The notes under the pieces are model-generated. The model saw only the letters and a list, made by a program, of their open reading frames with translations, did not search any database and was not told the DNA's origin. A program made the translations under genes and the position numbers. A stretch of 64,000 nucleotides of DNA from GCA-2683825 sp965662355. Lineage in GTDB: Bacteria; Planctomycetota; UBA1135; GCA-002686595. The stretch is from positions 124,001 to 188,000 of the forward strand of contig CBFIHP010000010.1 of assembly GCA_965662355.1 (NCBI GenBank). Direction: 5' to 3'. This document shows, piece by piece, positions 54,129 through 63,127 of this stretch (position 1 is the stretch's first letter; every line of letters starts with the position of its first letter).

Positions 54129-56480
54129 ATGCGACGAAGCATGAAACAAGAACTTGATACAAGGCTCTCCACGGAGCTGAACGTCCGTCCCGATCAAGTC
54201 CGCGCCGCGGTGCAGCTCCTGGACGAAGGCGCGACCGTGCCCTTCATCGCTCGCTATCGCAAGGAGGTCACCATGGGCCTGGACGACACGCAGTTGCGCA
54301 ACCTGGAAGAGCGTCTGCGTTACCTGCGCGAGTTGGACGAGCGTCGTGACGCGATCGAGAGCTCGATCTCGGAACAGAAGAAGCTGACGCCCGAGCTTCG
54401 GGCAGCGCTTGGCGCCGCGACGACCAAGGCCGAACTGGAGGATCTGTATCGTCCGTACAAGAAGCGCCGCCGGACCAAGGCCCAGGTCGCGCGCGAGGCG
54501 GGCCTGGAACCCCTGGCCCAAAACCTGTTCGCAAACCCCGACATCGATCCCGTTCTCGAGGCGACGAAGTTCCTCGCTCCGGATGAAGGCGTGGCCGACG
54601 CGGAGGCGGCTCTGGAGGGTGCGCAGCAGATCCTGATGGAGGAGTGGTCGGAGCATCCGCCGCTGGTGCGGGAGCTACGCAAGGAGGTCCGCCGCGAAGC
54701 CAAGGTCAAGAGCATCGTGGTGCGCGGCAAGAAGGAAGAGGGCGCACGCTTCCAGGATTGGTTCGACTTCGACGAACCGCTGGCGAGCATGCCTTCCCAC
54801 CGCGCCCTGGCGCTCCTGCGTGGACGCAAGGAAGGTGTCCTGCGCGTGAACCTGGCCGTCGGGGACGAGCTCGAGTCGATCTCCGCGGATCCCAAACAAG
54901 CCTTCACCGGTCGCGTCGTCAAGCAGTTCGGCATCTCCGACAAGGGGCGCCCCGGAGACCGCTTCCTGCTCGACTCCGCCGAGAAGTGCTGGAAGGTCAA
55001 GCTCTCGACTCACCTCGAAACGGAATTGATGGTCGAACTGCGCGAACGCGCGGAGCAGGGTGCGGTCGAGGTCTTCGCCTCCAACCTGCGCGACTTGCTG
55101 CTTGCGGCACCGGCCGGACCGAAGACCATTCTCGGGTTGGACCCCGGCCTGCGCACGGGCGTCAAGGTGGCGGTCGTCGACCACACGGGCAAGGTCCTCG
55201 CGACCGACACCATCTATCCGCATGCACCGCGCAAGGACTGGGACGGCGCGGTGAAGAAGCTCGCCTCGATCGCCAAGAAGCACGGCGTCCAGCTGGTCAG
55301 CATCGGCAACGGCACCGCGTCCCGCGAGACCGATCGTCTGGTCTCTGACCTGATGAGCAACCACAAGAACCTCGGCCTGCAAAAAGTCGTCGTCAGCGAA
55401 GCCGGAGCGTCGGTCTATTCCGCCTCGGAACTGGCCGCGAACGAGTTCCCGGACATGGACGTCACGCTTCGAGGCGCCGTGTCCATCGCGCGCCGGCTGC
55501 AAGACCCGCTGGCGGAACTGGTCAAGATCGATCCCAAGTCCATCGGCGTGGGCCAATACCAGCACGACGTCAACCAGAGCGTCCTCGGTCGCAGCCTGGA
55601 AGCGGTCGTCGAGGATTGCGTCAACGCCGTCGGGGTCGACGTCAATTCGGCTTCGGCGGCCTTGCTCGAGCGCGTCGCCGGACTGAACCCCACGCTGGCC
55701 AAGAACGTCGTCGCCTGGCGCGATGAAAACGGCGCCTTCGAAAATCGCAAGCAACTCCTGAAGGTCCCCCGCCTCGGACCGAAGGCCTTCGAACAGTGTG
55801 CGGGCTTCCTGCGTATTCGCGATGGCAAGGAGCCGCTGGACGCCTCGGCCGTGCATCCCGAGGCCTATCCGCTGGTGCAAAAGATGGCCAAGGTCACGAA
55901 GAAGCCCGTGAAGGACATGATCGGCGACAGGACGTCCCTGAAGCAGATCGAAGCGGAGACGTTCACCGACAAGCGTTTCGGGCTTCCCACGGTAAAGGAC
56001 ATCCTCGCCGAGCTCGAAAAGCCAGGTCGCGACCCGCGGCCGGCTTTCCAGACGGCCACCTTCGCCGAGGGCGTCGAGGAGATATCGGACCTGAAAGCTG
56101 GCATGCAACTGGAAGGTGTCGTGACCAACGTGACCGACTTCGGCGCCTTCGTCGATCTCGGGGTTCATCAAGACGGGTTGGTGCACATCTCCCAGCTGGC
56201 CGATCGTTTCATCGAGAACGCGCGCGAGGTCGTCAAGGCAGGTGATATCGTGCGCGTGCGCGTCGTCGAGGTCGACCTGCCGCGCAAGCGCATCGCCTTG
56301 ACCATGCGCAAAGGCACGCCGGAGCCCAGCGGGTCCCCCAAGAGCAACGCCGGCGCATCGAAACGCGGCAAGCAGCGCGGAGATTCGAAGCGTGGGTCCA
56401 TCGATCTACCCCCGGAACCGAAGATCGAAAGCCCCCTGGCCGCCCAGCTCCGCAAGTTGAAGAAGCCGGGCAAGAGCTAG
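54129..56480 (+). CDS. tex: Tex-family RNA-binding transcription accessory protein
   Basis: ATG at 54129 gives 783 residues; ATG 54141 is also in frame. The N-terminal helical part has VPFIARYRKEVTMGLDD and LYRPYKKRRRTKAQVA. The YqgF-like nuclease fold has ILGLDPGLRTGVKVAVVD. The helix-hairpin-helix part has VGVDVNSASAALLERVAGL, and an S1 domain (about 656-727) has GVVTNVTDFGAFVDLGVHQDG. This is the complete Tex layout. The lysine-rich tail is typical. It acts in nucleic acid binding and transcription; the exact role varies between species. Confidence 0.95.
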   Translation: MRRSMKQELDTRLSTELNVRPDQVRAAVQLLDEGATVPFIARYRKEVTMGLDDTQLRNLEERLRYLRELDERRDAIESSISEQKKLTPELRAALGAATTKAELEDLYRPYKKRRRTKAQVAREAGLEPLAQNLFANPDIDPVLEATKFLAPDEGVADAEAALEGAQQILMEEWSEHPPLVRELRKEVRREAKVKSIVVRGKKEEGARFQDWFDFDEPLASMPSHRALALLRGRKEGVLRVNLAVGDELESISADPKQAFTGRVVKQFGISDKGRPGDRFLLDSAEKCWKVKLSTHLETELMVELRERAEQGAVEVFASNLRDLLLAAPAGPKTILGLDPGLRTGVKVAVVDHTGKVLATDTIYPHAPRKDWDGAVKKLASIAKKHGVQLVSIGNGTASRETDRLVSDLMSNHKNLGLQKVVVSEAGASVYSASELAANEFPDMDVTLRGAVSIARRLQDPLAELVKIDPKSIGVGQYQHDVNQSVLGRSLEAVVEDCVNAVGVDVNSASAALLERVAGLNPTLAKNVVAWRDENGAFENRKQLLKVPRLGPKAFEQCAGFLRIRDGKEPLDASAVHPEAYPLVQKMAKVTKKPVKDMIGDRTSLKQIEAETFTDKRFGLPTVKDILAELEKPGRDPRPAFQTATFAEGVEEISDLKAGMQLEGVVTNVTDFGAFVDLGVHQDGLVHISQLADRFIENAREVVKAGDIVRVRVVEVDLPRKRIALTMRKGTPEPSGSPKSNAGASKRGKQRGDSKRGSIDLPPEPKIESPLAAQLRKLKKPGKS

Positions 56481-56564
56481 TATCAGCCGGCGGGGGTCAA
56501 TTGGGGCACGCCGCCGATGCCTTTTGTCCCGCGTCCGTGGGTGAACGTGGACCGTGATCGAGGA

Positions 56565-57008
56565 TCAGTCCGGTGCGAAGGTGTCGCGGAAGGTGAAGGC
56601 CTCCTTGGTCGATCCATGTTCCCATAGATGGCGAAATCTCGCTTCGGCATCCTCGGTCGTTGGGATGTGGCCAGCGGGAATCCACCAGAGCACCATGGGG
56701 GCGCGGTCGGGGGTGTCGAACCACTTGCCGCGGTCGCGAAGCAGCTGAGCGTGATCGGTCTCGTAGGTGAAGGACTTCAGGGTCTCGAGCGACTCCCAGA
56801 CGGTGAAGTTGAAGACGACCTCGTCGTCCCCGAATGCGGCGAAGTCCGTCGCGTTGCCGCTCTCGGTTTGAAAACGCCACACGAAGCCCGGACTCCCATC
56901 GGCAAGGGCATTGATCTCGTCCAGACGATCGACGAAACCCTTCAGGTCATCGAGCGGCGCGTTGCGGCGAGCCCAGTTGGCCTGGGCGATGTGGTGCGTC
57001 GTGTTCAT
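56565..57008 (-). CDS. DUF3291 protein
   Basis: ATG at 57008 gives 147 residues (MNTTHHIAQANWARRNAPLDD). FVDRLDEINALADGSPGFVWRFQ, FNFTVWESLETLKSF and WFD...MVLWWIPAGHIPT match DUF3291, an ABM-like ferredoxin-fold family of unknown function. It is transcribed toward tex and divergent from the oxygenase gene, 56 bases away. Confidence 0.85.
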   Translation of the reverse strand: MNTTHHIAQANWARRNAPLDDLKGFVDRLDEINALADGSPGFVWRFQTESGNATDFAAFGDDEVVFNFTVWESLETLKSFTYETDHAQLLRDRGKWFDTPDRAPMVLWWIPAGHIPTTEDAEARFRHLWEHGSTKEAFTFRDTFAPD

Positions 57009-57064
57009 GCTGCAAAGGGAATGCGCGCGGCGGTTTGCTAGGCTCACGGTATGGCACGTCCTGG

Positions 57065-58039
57065 ATGAGCACAACCGATCCGCACTTCCCCGTGTTCGAC
57101 CTTCGCAAGCTAGCGCGCAGGGAGGTCGAGGGACTAGCCAGAGCTTGTGGCGAGCCGGGGCTTTTCTACGTCGAAAACCACGGCGTCGATGTGACGGAGA
57201 TCGAGGCGCTCGCTCGTCTCAGCCGCGCCTTCTTCGCCTGGGGGCTCGAGCGCAAGCTCGCACTGCGCATGGAGCTCGGTGGCCGTGCCTGGCGTGGATA
57301 CTTCCCCCTGGGCCGTGAGTTGACATCGGGCCAACCCGATGGGAAAGAGGGGCTCTACTTCGGCCAGCAGCTGTCGGACGATGATCCGCGGGTGCGCGCG
57401 TCTACGCCATTGCACGGGAGCAATCTGTATCCAGCGCTCGCTGGCTTCGCAGAACGGGTCGAGGGGTACATGACCCAGCTCGAACGCGTCGGCCAAACCT
57501 TGCTGCGCGCCATCGCGCAGAGCCTGGGACTACGCGACGACGCTTTCGAGCGTCGCATCAGCGCCGATCCACTGCTTCTCTTTCGCATCTTCCACTACCC
57601 CGGCGATTCCAAGACGACCTTCGGGGTCGGCGCGCACAGTGACTACGGATTGTTGACGCTGCTCTGGCAGGATGGGATCGGCGGACTGCAGGTCTTGCCA
57701 CCGAACAGCCAGCATTGGATCGACGCTCCGCCGCGACCCGGAACGTTCGTGTGCAACCTGGGCGACATGATGGAACGGCTCACCGGTGCGCGCTGCCATT
57801 CGATCACGCATCGCGTCACGACTCCGGTTGGCGAGAACCGCATCGCCATGCCATTCTTCATGGATCCGGGCTTCGACACCGAAATCGATCCGTTGTTACC
57901 CCCAGCGGGCGACATCAGCGAGGACGCCCGAAGGCGTTGGGACGGAGAGGACGTGCACGCTTTCGAGGGCACCTACGGCGACTACCTACTGGGCAAGGTC
58001 GGGCGGGTCTTCCCCCACTTGCGCAACAACGTACTCTGA
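57065..58039 (+). CDS. Isopenicillin-N-synthase-like 2OG-Fe(II) oxygenase
   Basis: ATG at 57065 gives 324 residues. The iron ligands are His191 and Asp193 (GAHSDYGLLTLL) and His249 (SITHRV); Arg259 (ENRIAMPFF) is the expected 2-oxoglutarate contact. The N-terminal DIOX_N-like part is present (GLFYVENHGVD). The family hydroxylates or oxidatively modifies small molecules; no biosynthetic genes lie around it, so the substrate is unknown. Confidence 0.88.
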   Translation: MSTTDPHFPVFDLRKLARREVEGLARACGEPGLFYVENHGVDVTEIEALARLSRAFFAWGLERKLALRMELGGRAWRGYFPLGRELTSGQPDGKEGLYFGQQLSDDDPRVRASTPLHGSNLYPALAGFAERVEGYMTQLERVGQTLLRAIAQSLGLRDDAFERRISADPLLLFRIFHYPGDSKTTFGVGAHSDYGLLTLLWQDGIGGLQVLPPNSQHWIDAPPRPGTFVCNLGDMMERLTGARCHSITHRVTTPVGENRIAMPFFMDPGFDTEIDPLLPPAGDISEDARRRWDGEDVHAFEGTYGDYLLGKVGRVFPHLRNNVL

Positions 58040-58256
58040 ATCGGGAAAGGACTTCGGGTCCGCCACGGCGTCGGCATGTCTTTCCCACTCGCGACCTCCG
58101 GACCCGGAGCGCTTTTCCCATCTTTTTCCGGGGCACGAAAACACCCTTGCCCCCAAGCTGTGAGGAGCCCCCAGAGCCCTTCCCGAAGCTCCCCTTTGCT
58201 AGGATGGTTTCGCGGTCGTGTTCGGCGCTCCCCCCGACCCCCCCCGCCCCGAATTC

Positions 58257-61200
58257 ATGCGTCCCCTAAGCGTGCTCTGCCTCGTGCTCGCCGGCTGGTT
58301 CCTGGCCGCCGGTCCCGCTCCCGGTACGCCGACACAGGACGCCAAGGCAGACGAACACGATCACGAAAACGATCACGTCCGCCACCTGCTCGAAGCCCAC
58401 TGCATCTCCTGCCACGGCCCCAAGCGTGCCCGCAGCGGCCTGCGCCTCGACTCCAGGCAAGCCATCGCCCAGGGCGGCAATTCCGGCCTCCCCCTCGTCG
58501 TCCCCGGCAACGCCAGCGCCAGCGAGCTTTACGCTCGCGTCCTCTCCGACGACCCCGACCTGCGCATGCCCCTCGATCGCGATCCGCTCCCCGCGCACGA
58601 GATCGCACACCTGAAGCGCTGGATCGAAGATGGAGCCGAGTGGCCCGTGGACGAGGGCACGACTTCCAAACCCGCTTCGATCCAGCAGAGTGACCACTGG
58701 GCCTATCGCCCTTGGCGAGACACCGCTCCCCCCAGCGTCGCGAATACCGAACACCCGATCGATCGCTTCGTGCGTGCACGCCTGCAACGCGAGGGCTTCG
58801 CCCCGGCTCCCGAGGCCGATCGCGTCACGCTTCTGCGCCGACTCAGCTTCGATCTCACCGGACTGCCCCCCACCACCGAAGAGCTCGAGCGTTTCCTGAA
58901 CGATGACGCTCCTGAGGCTTACGTCAACCTCGTCGACCGGTTGCTGGCGTCGCCCAGTTTTGGTGAACGCTGGGCACGCCACTGGCTGGACCTCGCGCGC
59001 TACGCGGACTCCGACGGCGCGGCCTTCGACAACGAACGCTCGGTCTGGCCGTATCGCGACTGGGTCATCGACGCGTTCAACCGGGACCTCCCATTCGATC
59101 GCTTCACGATCGCTCAGCTGGCGGGGGATCTCCTGCCCGATGCGACACGCGAAGACCGGGTGGCCACCGGGTTCCATCGCAACACGATGATCACCGAGGA
59201 GGATGGCGCCGACGACGAGGAGTTCCGTATCGAGGCCGTCAAGAACCGGGTCGAGACGACCGGAACCGTTTGGCTGGGAACAACTCTGAACTGTGCGCAG
59301 TGCCACGACCACAAGTACGATCCGATCAGCGCACGCGACTACTACCGCATGTTCGCGATCTTCAACAACACCGAGGATCGCGGCCGTTCGCAAGAGCCAT
59401 ACCTGGACCTGCCCACGCCCGAGGAAAGTCTCGAGCTCGAACGCGTCCAGTCCCAGATCAACGCCCTGAAGAGCCAACTGAACACGCCGACGAAGGAACT
59501 CCAGGCGGCGCAGTACGCATGGGAACGAGAACTGGCGGTCTCGAACGAGGTCTGGACGGTCATCGAGCCATTGCGCGCCTCGTCGAACAAGGGCGTCCAG
59601 CTCACGATTCAGGAGGACGGCTCGATCCTGGCCGGGGGCCCGTCGCCGGACGTGGCCACGTACGCGGTGTCCGCCACGACCGAACTCGAGGCCATCACCG
59701 CCGTGCTCCTCGAAGTCCTGCCGGACGAGTCCCTGCCCGGGAACGGCCCCGGCCGCACGTACTACGGTGGCTTCGTGTTGACGGACTTCACTGTCACGGC
59801 GACCGCCATCGACGATCGTGTCGACATCGCACCCGAACCGACGCGCATCGCACGAGCCACGGCCAGCTACGAGCAGGATGTACGCATCAGCAAGGGACCG
59901 ATCGTCAACGCCATCGACAACGACCGCGGTACGGGTTGGGGCATCTATCCGGAGACCGGCCGCAAGCACGAGGCCGTCTTCGTTTTCGAGGAGCCGATAA
60001 CCTACTCCAACGGAACGCTCTTGAACTTCGAGCTCGAGCAGGGCATCGGCAACGAACACACGCTCGGGCGCTTTCGTCTCTCGCTCACGACCGCGGCCAA
60101 ACCGCCGCGCGCACGTCCCACGTTGACGCCCGAGCTGGATGCCATCCGTCAGAAGCCCGTCGAGGCACGCACGGAGGCCGAGAGTGCGCCGCTGGAGGCC
60201 CATTTCCTGAGCTTCGCTCCAGAACTGGATCCCCTGCGTGAAGAGATCGAGAGGCTCATGGAAGCTCGCCCCCACCCCACACGGACGCTCGTCATGAAGG
60301 AGCGGCCGCAACCGCGCCGGACGAACATCCTTTTGCGGGGTGACTTCTTGAAGCGCGGTGCGCGCGTCACGCCGGGTGCCCCGGGCATCATGACATCCGC
60401 CTTCCACGCAGAGGGTCCTCGGAATCCGATCGCAAACAGGCTGGACTTCGCTCGTTGGCTCGTTTCGCCCGAGAACGCACTTACCGCGCGCGTGACGGTC
60501 AACCGCTTCTGGCAACAACTCTTCGGACGTGGAATCGTCGAGAGCAGCAACGACTTCGGCACGCGCGGAATAGCCCCCTCGCACCCCGAGTTGCTCGAGT
60601 GGCTGGCGAAGTCCTTCGTCGACGAGGATTGGAGCGTGAAGGCGCTTCTGCGCCGCATCGTCCTATCGCAAACATATCGCCAATCCTCGGCAGCCGATCA
60701 AGGGCGCGACGCTCGCGATCCATACAACACGCTGCTCGCGCGTCAGGTTCGATTACGTCTCGAGGCCGAGGCCATTCGAGACGCGGCGCTGGCCGTCAGC
60801 GGTTTGCTGACGGATCAGATCGGCGGCGCCCCCGTGCATCCGCCACTCACCAAGGGTGGCAACCTGGGTCGGGCGACGCCCAAGAAGTGGTTGGTCAGCG
60901 AAGGCACCGATCGTTTCCGGCGCTCGTTGTACACCTGGTCCTGGCGCACGAGTCCGTTCCCTTTCTACGCCACCTTCGACGCCCCGCCCGCGACCGTACC
61001 GTGCTCGCTCCGGCAACGCACCAACACGCCGCTCCAGGCGCTGATGATGGCCAACGACCCGATGATGCTCGAGATCGCCTGCGGACTGGGCCAGCGCATC
61101 CTCGCGGAAGCCGATTCGGATTCCCAACGGCTCACGAGCGCCTTCCTCCTGTGCTTCTCACGCGAGCCCACCGCGCGCGAGCATGGGCTGCTCCTGGATT

Positions 61201-61376
61201 TCGTGGCCAAGCAGCGTACGGGCTTCCAAGTCGCCCCCGAGGCGGCCACAATGCTCGCGAACGCAGCCCAGGGCTCTGCGAATGGCGACTCACAAACGGA
61301 CGACACCGAAGTCGCGACCTGGACCGCCGTGGCACGAGTACTCCTGAACCTCGACGCATTCGTGATCCGTGACTGA
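58257..61376 (+). CDS. Planctomycete PSCyt1/PSCyt2/PSD1 protein
   Basis: ATG at 58257 gives 1,039 residues with a Sec signal (MRPLSVLCLVLAGWFLAAG). PSCyt1 holds the haem-binding site CISCHGPKRARSGLRLDS at about 60. PSCyt2 (DUF1549) starts with HPIDRFVRARLQREG and includes LNCAQCHDHKYDPI, a second CxxCH. A middle segment (about 410-640) has a Concanavalin-like or DUF7133-like character. PSD1 (DUF1553) ends the protein with NPIANRLDFARWLVSPENALTARVTVNRFWQQLFG and RQRTNTPLQAL. Such proteins are typical of planctomycetes; their function is not settled. It overlaps the following DUF1501 gene by eight bases. Confidence 0.93.
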   Translation: MRPLSVLCLVLAGWFLAAGPAPGTPTQDAKADEHDHENDHVRHLLEAHCISCHGPKRARSGLRLDSRQAIAQGGNSGLPLVVPGNASASELYARVLSDDPDLRMPLDRDPLPAHEIAHLKRWIEDGAEWPVDEGTTSKPASIQQSDHWAYRPWRDTAPPSVANTEHPIDRFVRARLQREGFAPAPEADRVTLLRRLSFDLTGLPPTTEELERFLNDDAPEAYVNLVDRLLASPSFGERWARHWLDLARYADSDGAAFDNERSVWPYRDWVIDAFNRDLPFDRFTIAQLAGDLLPDATREDRVATGFHRNTMITEEDGADDEEFRIEAVKNRVETTGTVWLGTTLNCAQCHDHKYDPISARDYYRMFAIFNNTEDRGRSQEPYLDLPTPEESLELERVQSQINALKSQLNTPTKELQAAQYAWERELAVSNEVWTVIEPLRASSNKGVQLTIQEDGSILAGGPSPDVATYAVSATTELEAITAVLLEVLPDESLPGNGPGRTYYGGFVLTDFTVTATAIDDRVDIAPEPTRIARATASYEQDVRISKGPIVNAIDNDRGTGWGIYPETGRKHEAVFVFEEPITYSNGTLLNFELEQGIGNEHTLGRFRLSLTTAAKPPRARPTLTPELDAIRQKPVEARTEAESAPLEAHFLSFAPELDPLREEIERLMEARPHPTRTLVMKERPQPRRTNILLRGDFLKRGARVTPGAPGIMTSAFHAEGPRNPIANRLDFARWLVSPENALTARVTVNRFWQQLFGRGIVESSNDFGTRGIAPSHPELLEWLAKSFVDEDWSVKALLRRIVLSQTYRQSSAADQGRDARDPYNTLLARQVRLRLEAEAIRDAALAVSGLLTDQIGGAPVHPPLTKGGNLGRATPKKWLVSEGTDRFRRSLYTWSWRTSPFPFYATFDAPPATVPCSLRQRTNTPLQALMMANDPMMLEIACGLGQRILAEADSDSQRLTSAFLLCFSREPTAREHGLLLDFVAKQRTGFQVAPEAATMLANAAQGSANGDSQTDDTEVATWTAVARVLLNLDAFVIRD

Positions 61377-62808
61377 CTCTCCCCTGGACCCCAACCGAGA
61401 CCTTCGCCAGCGCCTTGTGCGCCGCCAGTTTCTGAAGGACTGCGGAGTGGGACTGGGCTCGATCGCCCTGGGTTCGCTCTTCAGCGCAGACGCTCATGCG
61501 ACTGCGCGCTCGATCCAGCAGCAAGTCCCCCATCACAAGCCGCGCGCGAAGAACGTCATCTTCCTGTGCATGGGAGGTGGCCCCAGCCAGCTCGATCTCT
61601 TCGAAGACAAACCCGAGCTGCGACGCCTCGACGGCCAGGCGGTTCCGCCCTCGTTCGTCGAGGGCAAGCGCTTCGCCTTCATCGACGGCTCGGCCAAACT
61701 GATGGCCAGCACTCGACGCTTCGCCCGCTCCGGAGACAACGGTGCCAGCTTCAGCGAGCTCGTACCTCACATGGCTTCGATCGTGAACGACATGTGCCTC
61801 GTGCGCGGCATGAAGACGGACATCATCAACCACGGTCCGGCCAAGCTCTTCATGACGACCGGTTCGCCACGCTTCGGGCGCCCGGCCATGGGCAGCTGGG
61901 TGGTGTATGGCCTCGGCTCGGAAACGCAAGACCTCCCGGGCTTCTGCGTACTGGTCTCGGGCACCCGGGGGCCCAACGGTGGTTCGATGCTCTGGAACAG
62001 CGCCTTCCTGCCACGGCGCTATCAAGGCGTGGCCTTCAACGCCGGCCCGCAGCCCATATGGAACCTGAAGAACCCGCCCGGCATCGACCCGGCCCGCCAA
62101 CAGGATTTCTTCGATGCTGTGCGTGAACTGAACCAAGAAGCCCTCGGGCGCGATCCCCACGAAAGCATCCAGGCGCGCATCGAGTCGTATGAATTGGCGC
62201 ACCGCATGCAAACCAGCGCGCCGGAACTGACCGACTTCAAGGACGAATCAAAGAGCACGCTCGAGGCCTACGGCATCGAACCGAACACGCCTTCCTTCGC
62301 CCGCAATTGCCTGCTGGCCCGACGCATGGTCGAGCGCGGCGTGCGTTTCATTCAGCTGTACCACACAGACTGGGACCATCACGGACGGCCTACGTTGAAT
62401 CTCGCCGAGCCACTCGAACGCATCTGCCGCGAGGTCGATCGCCCCTCCGCGGCTCTTGTCAAAGACCTCAAGCAAAGGGGTCTCCTCGAGGACACTATCG
62501 TCATCTGGGGCGGAGAATTCGGACGCACTCCGATGCGCCAAAACGGCGTCGAAGTCGGCCGTGACCACCACATCGATGCCTACACCATGTGGATGGCCGG
62601 GGGCGGCACAAAGGCCGGCTCGATCTATGGCATCACGGACGAGATCGGCTACGAAGTGGTCGATCAACCCGTCCACATCCATGACTTCCACGCCACGCTG
62701 CTCCACCTTCTCGGGCTCGACCACGAACGCCTCACTTACCACTTCGACGGCCGGGACTTCCGCCTGACCGACGTCGCTGGACAGGTCCTTCCAGGCCTAC
62801 TTGCATAG
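61369..62808 (+). CDS. DUF1501 protein, Tat-exported
   Basis: GTG at 61369 lies inside the end of the PSD1 gene. The N-terminus LVRRQFLKDCGVGLGSIALG is a Tat-type signal (RRQFLK). IFLCMGGGPSQLDLFEDKP, HGPAKLFMTTGSPRFGRPAMGSW, and VIWGGEFGRTPMRQ with DHHIDAYTMWMAGGG are the DUF1501 blocks, related to alkaline phosphatase/sulfatase-like folds. It is the usual partner of PSD1 genes. The length, 479 residues, is normal. Confidence 0.93.
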   Translation: MTDSPLDPNRDLRQRLVRRQFLKDCGVGLGSIALGSLFSADAHATARSIQQQVPHHKPRAKNVIFLCMGGGPSQLDLFEDKPELRRLDGQAVPPSFVEGKRFAFIDGSAKLMASTRRFARSGDNGASFSELVPHMASIVNDMCLVRGMKTDIINHGPAKLFMTTGSPRFGRPAMGSWVVYGLGSETQDLPGFCVLVSGTRGPNGGSMLWNSAFLPRRYQGVAFNAGPQPIWNLKNPPGIDPARQQDFFDAVRELNQEALGRDPHESIQARIESYELAHRMQTSAPELTDFKDESKSTLEAYGIEPNTPSFARNCLLARRMVERGVRFIQLYHTDWDHHGRPTLNLAEPLERICREVDRPSAALVKDLKQRGLLEDTIVIWGGEFGRTPMRQNGVEVGRDHHIDAYTMWMAGGGTKAGSIYGITDEIGYEVVDQPVHIHDFHATLLHLLGLDHERLTYHFDGRDFRLTDVAGQVLPGLLA

Positions 62809-62834
62809 GACGCCTTAAGACCAAAGAGACCAAG

Positions 62835-63098
62835 ATGAGAGCCTTCGACAGCGACGACGTGCCCGAAATTGACTACCCCTGTCAGTGGACCTACAAGATC
62901 CTCGGCAGCGCCGAGGCCGATCTCCGCAACGCCGTACGGGAAGTCGTCACAGGCGAGTACATCCTCCAACCTTCGAACACCAGCAAAACGGGCAAGTACA
63001 TGTCCCTCGAACTGGTACTGACCGTGCACACGGACGACGAACGACGCGGCATCGGCCAACGGCTCCACGCCCACGCAGCCGTCTTGTACGTGTTCTAG
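62835..63098 (+). CDS. DUF493 (YbeD-like) protein
   Basis: The 87-residue protein has YPCQWTYKILGSAEADLRNAV and SNTSKTGKYMSLELVLTVHTDDER, the DUF493 pattern of a small ferredoxin-fold protein thought to be regulatory (E. coli YbeD). AAGAGACC precedes the ATG. It follows the DUF1501 gene by 26 bases. Confidence 0.85.
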   Translation: MRAFDSDDVPEIDYPCQWTYKILGSAEADLRNAVREVVTGEYILQPSNTSKTGKYMSLELVLTVHTDDERRGIGQRLHAHAAVLYVF

Positions 63099-63127
63099 GC
63101 GACACGTGTTCTAGGCGAGCGGTCCCC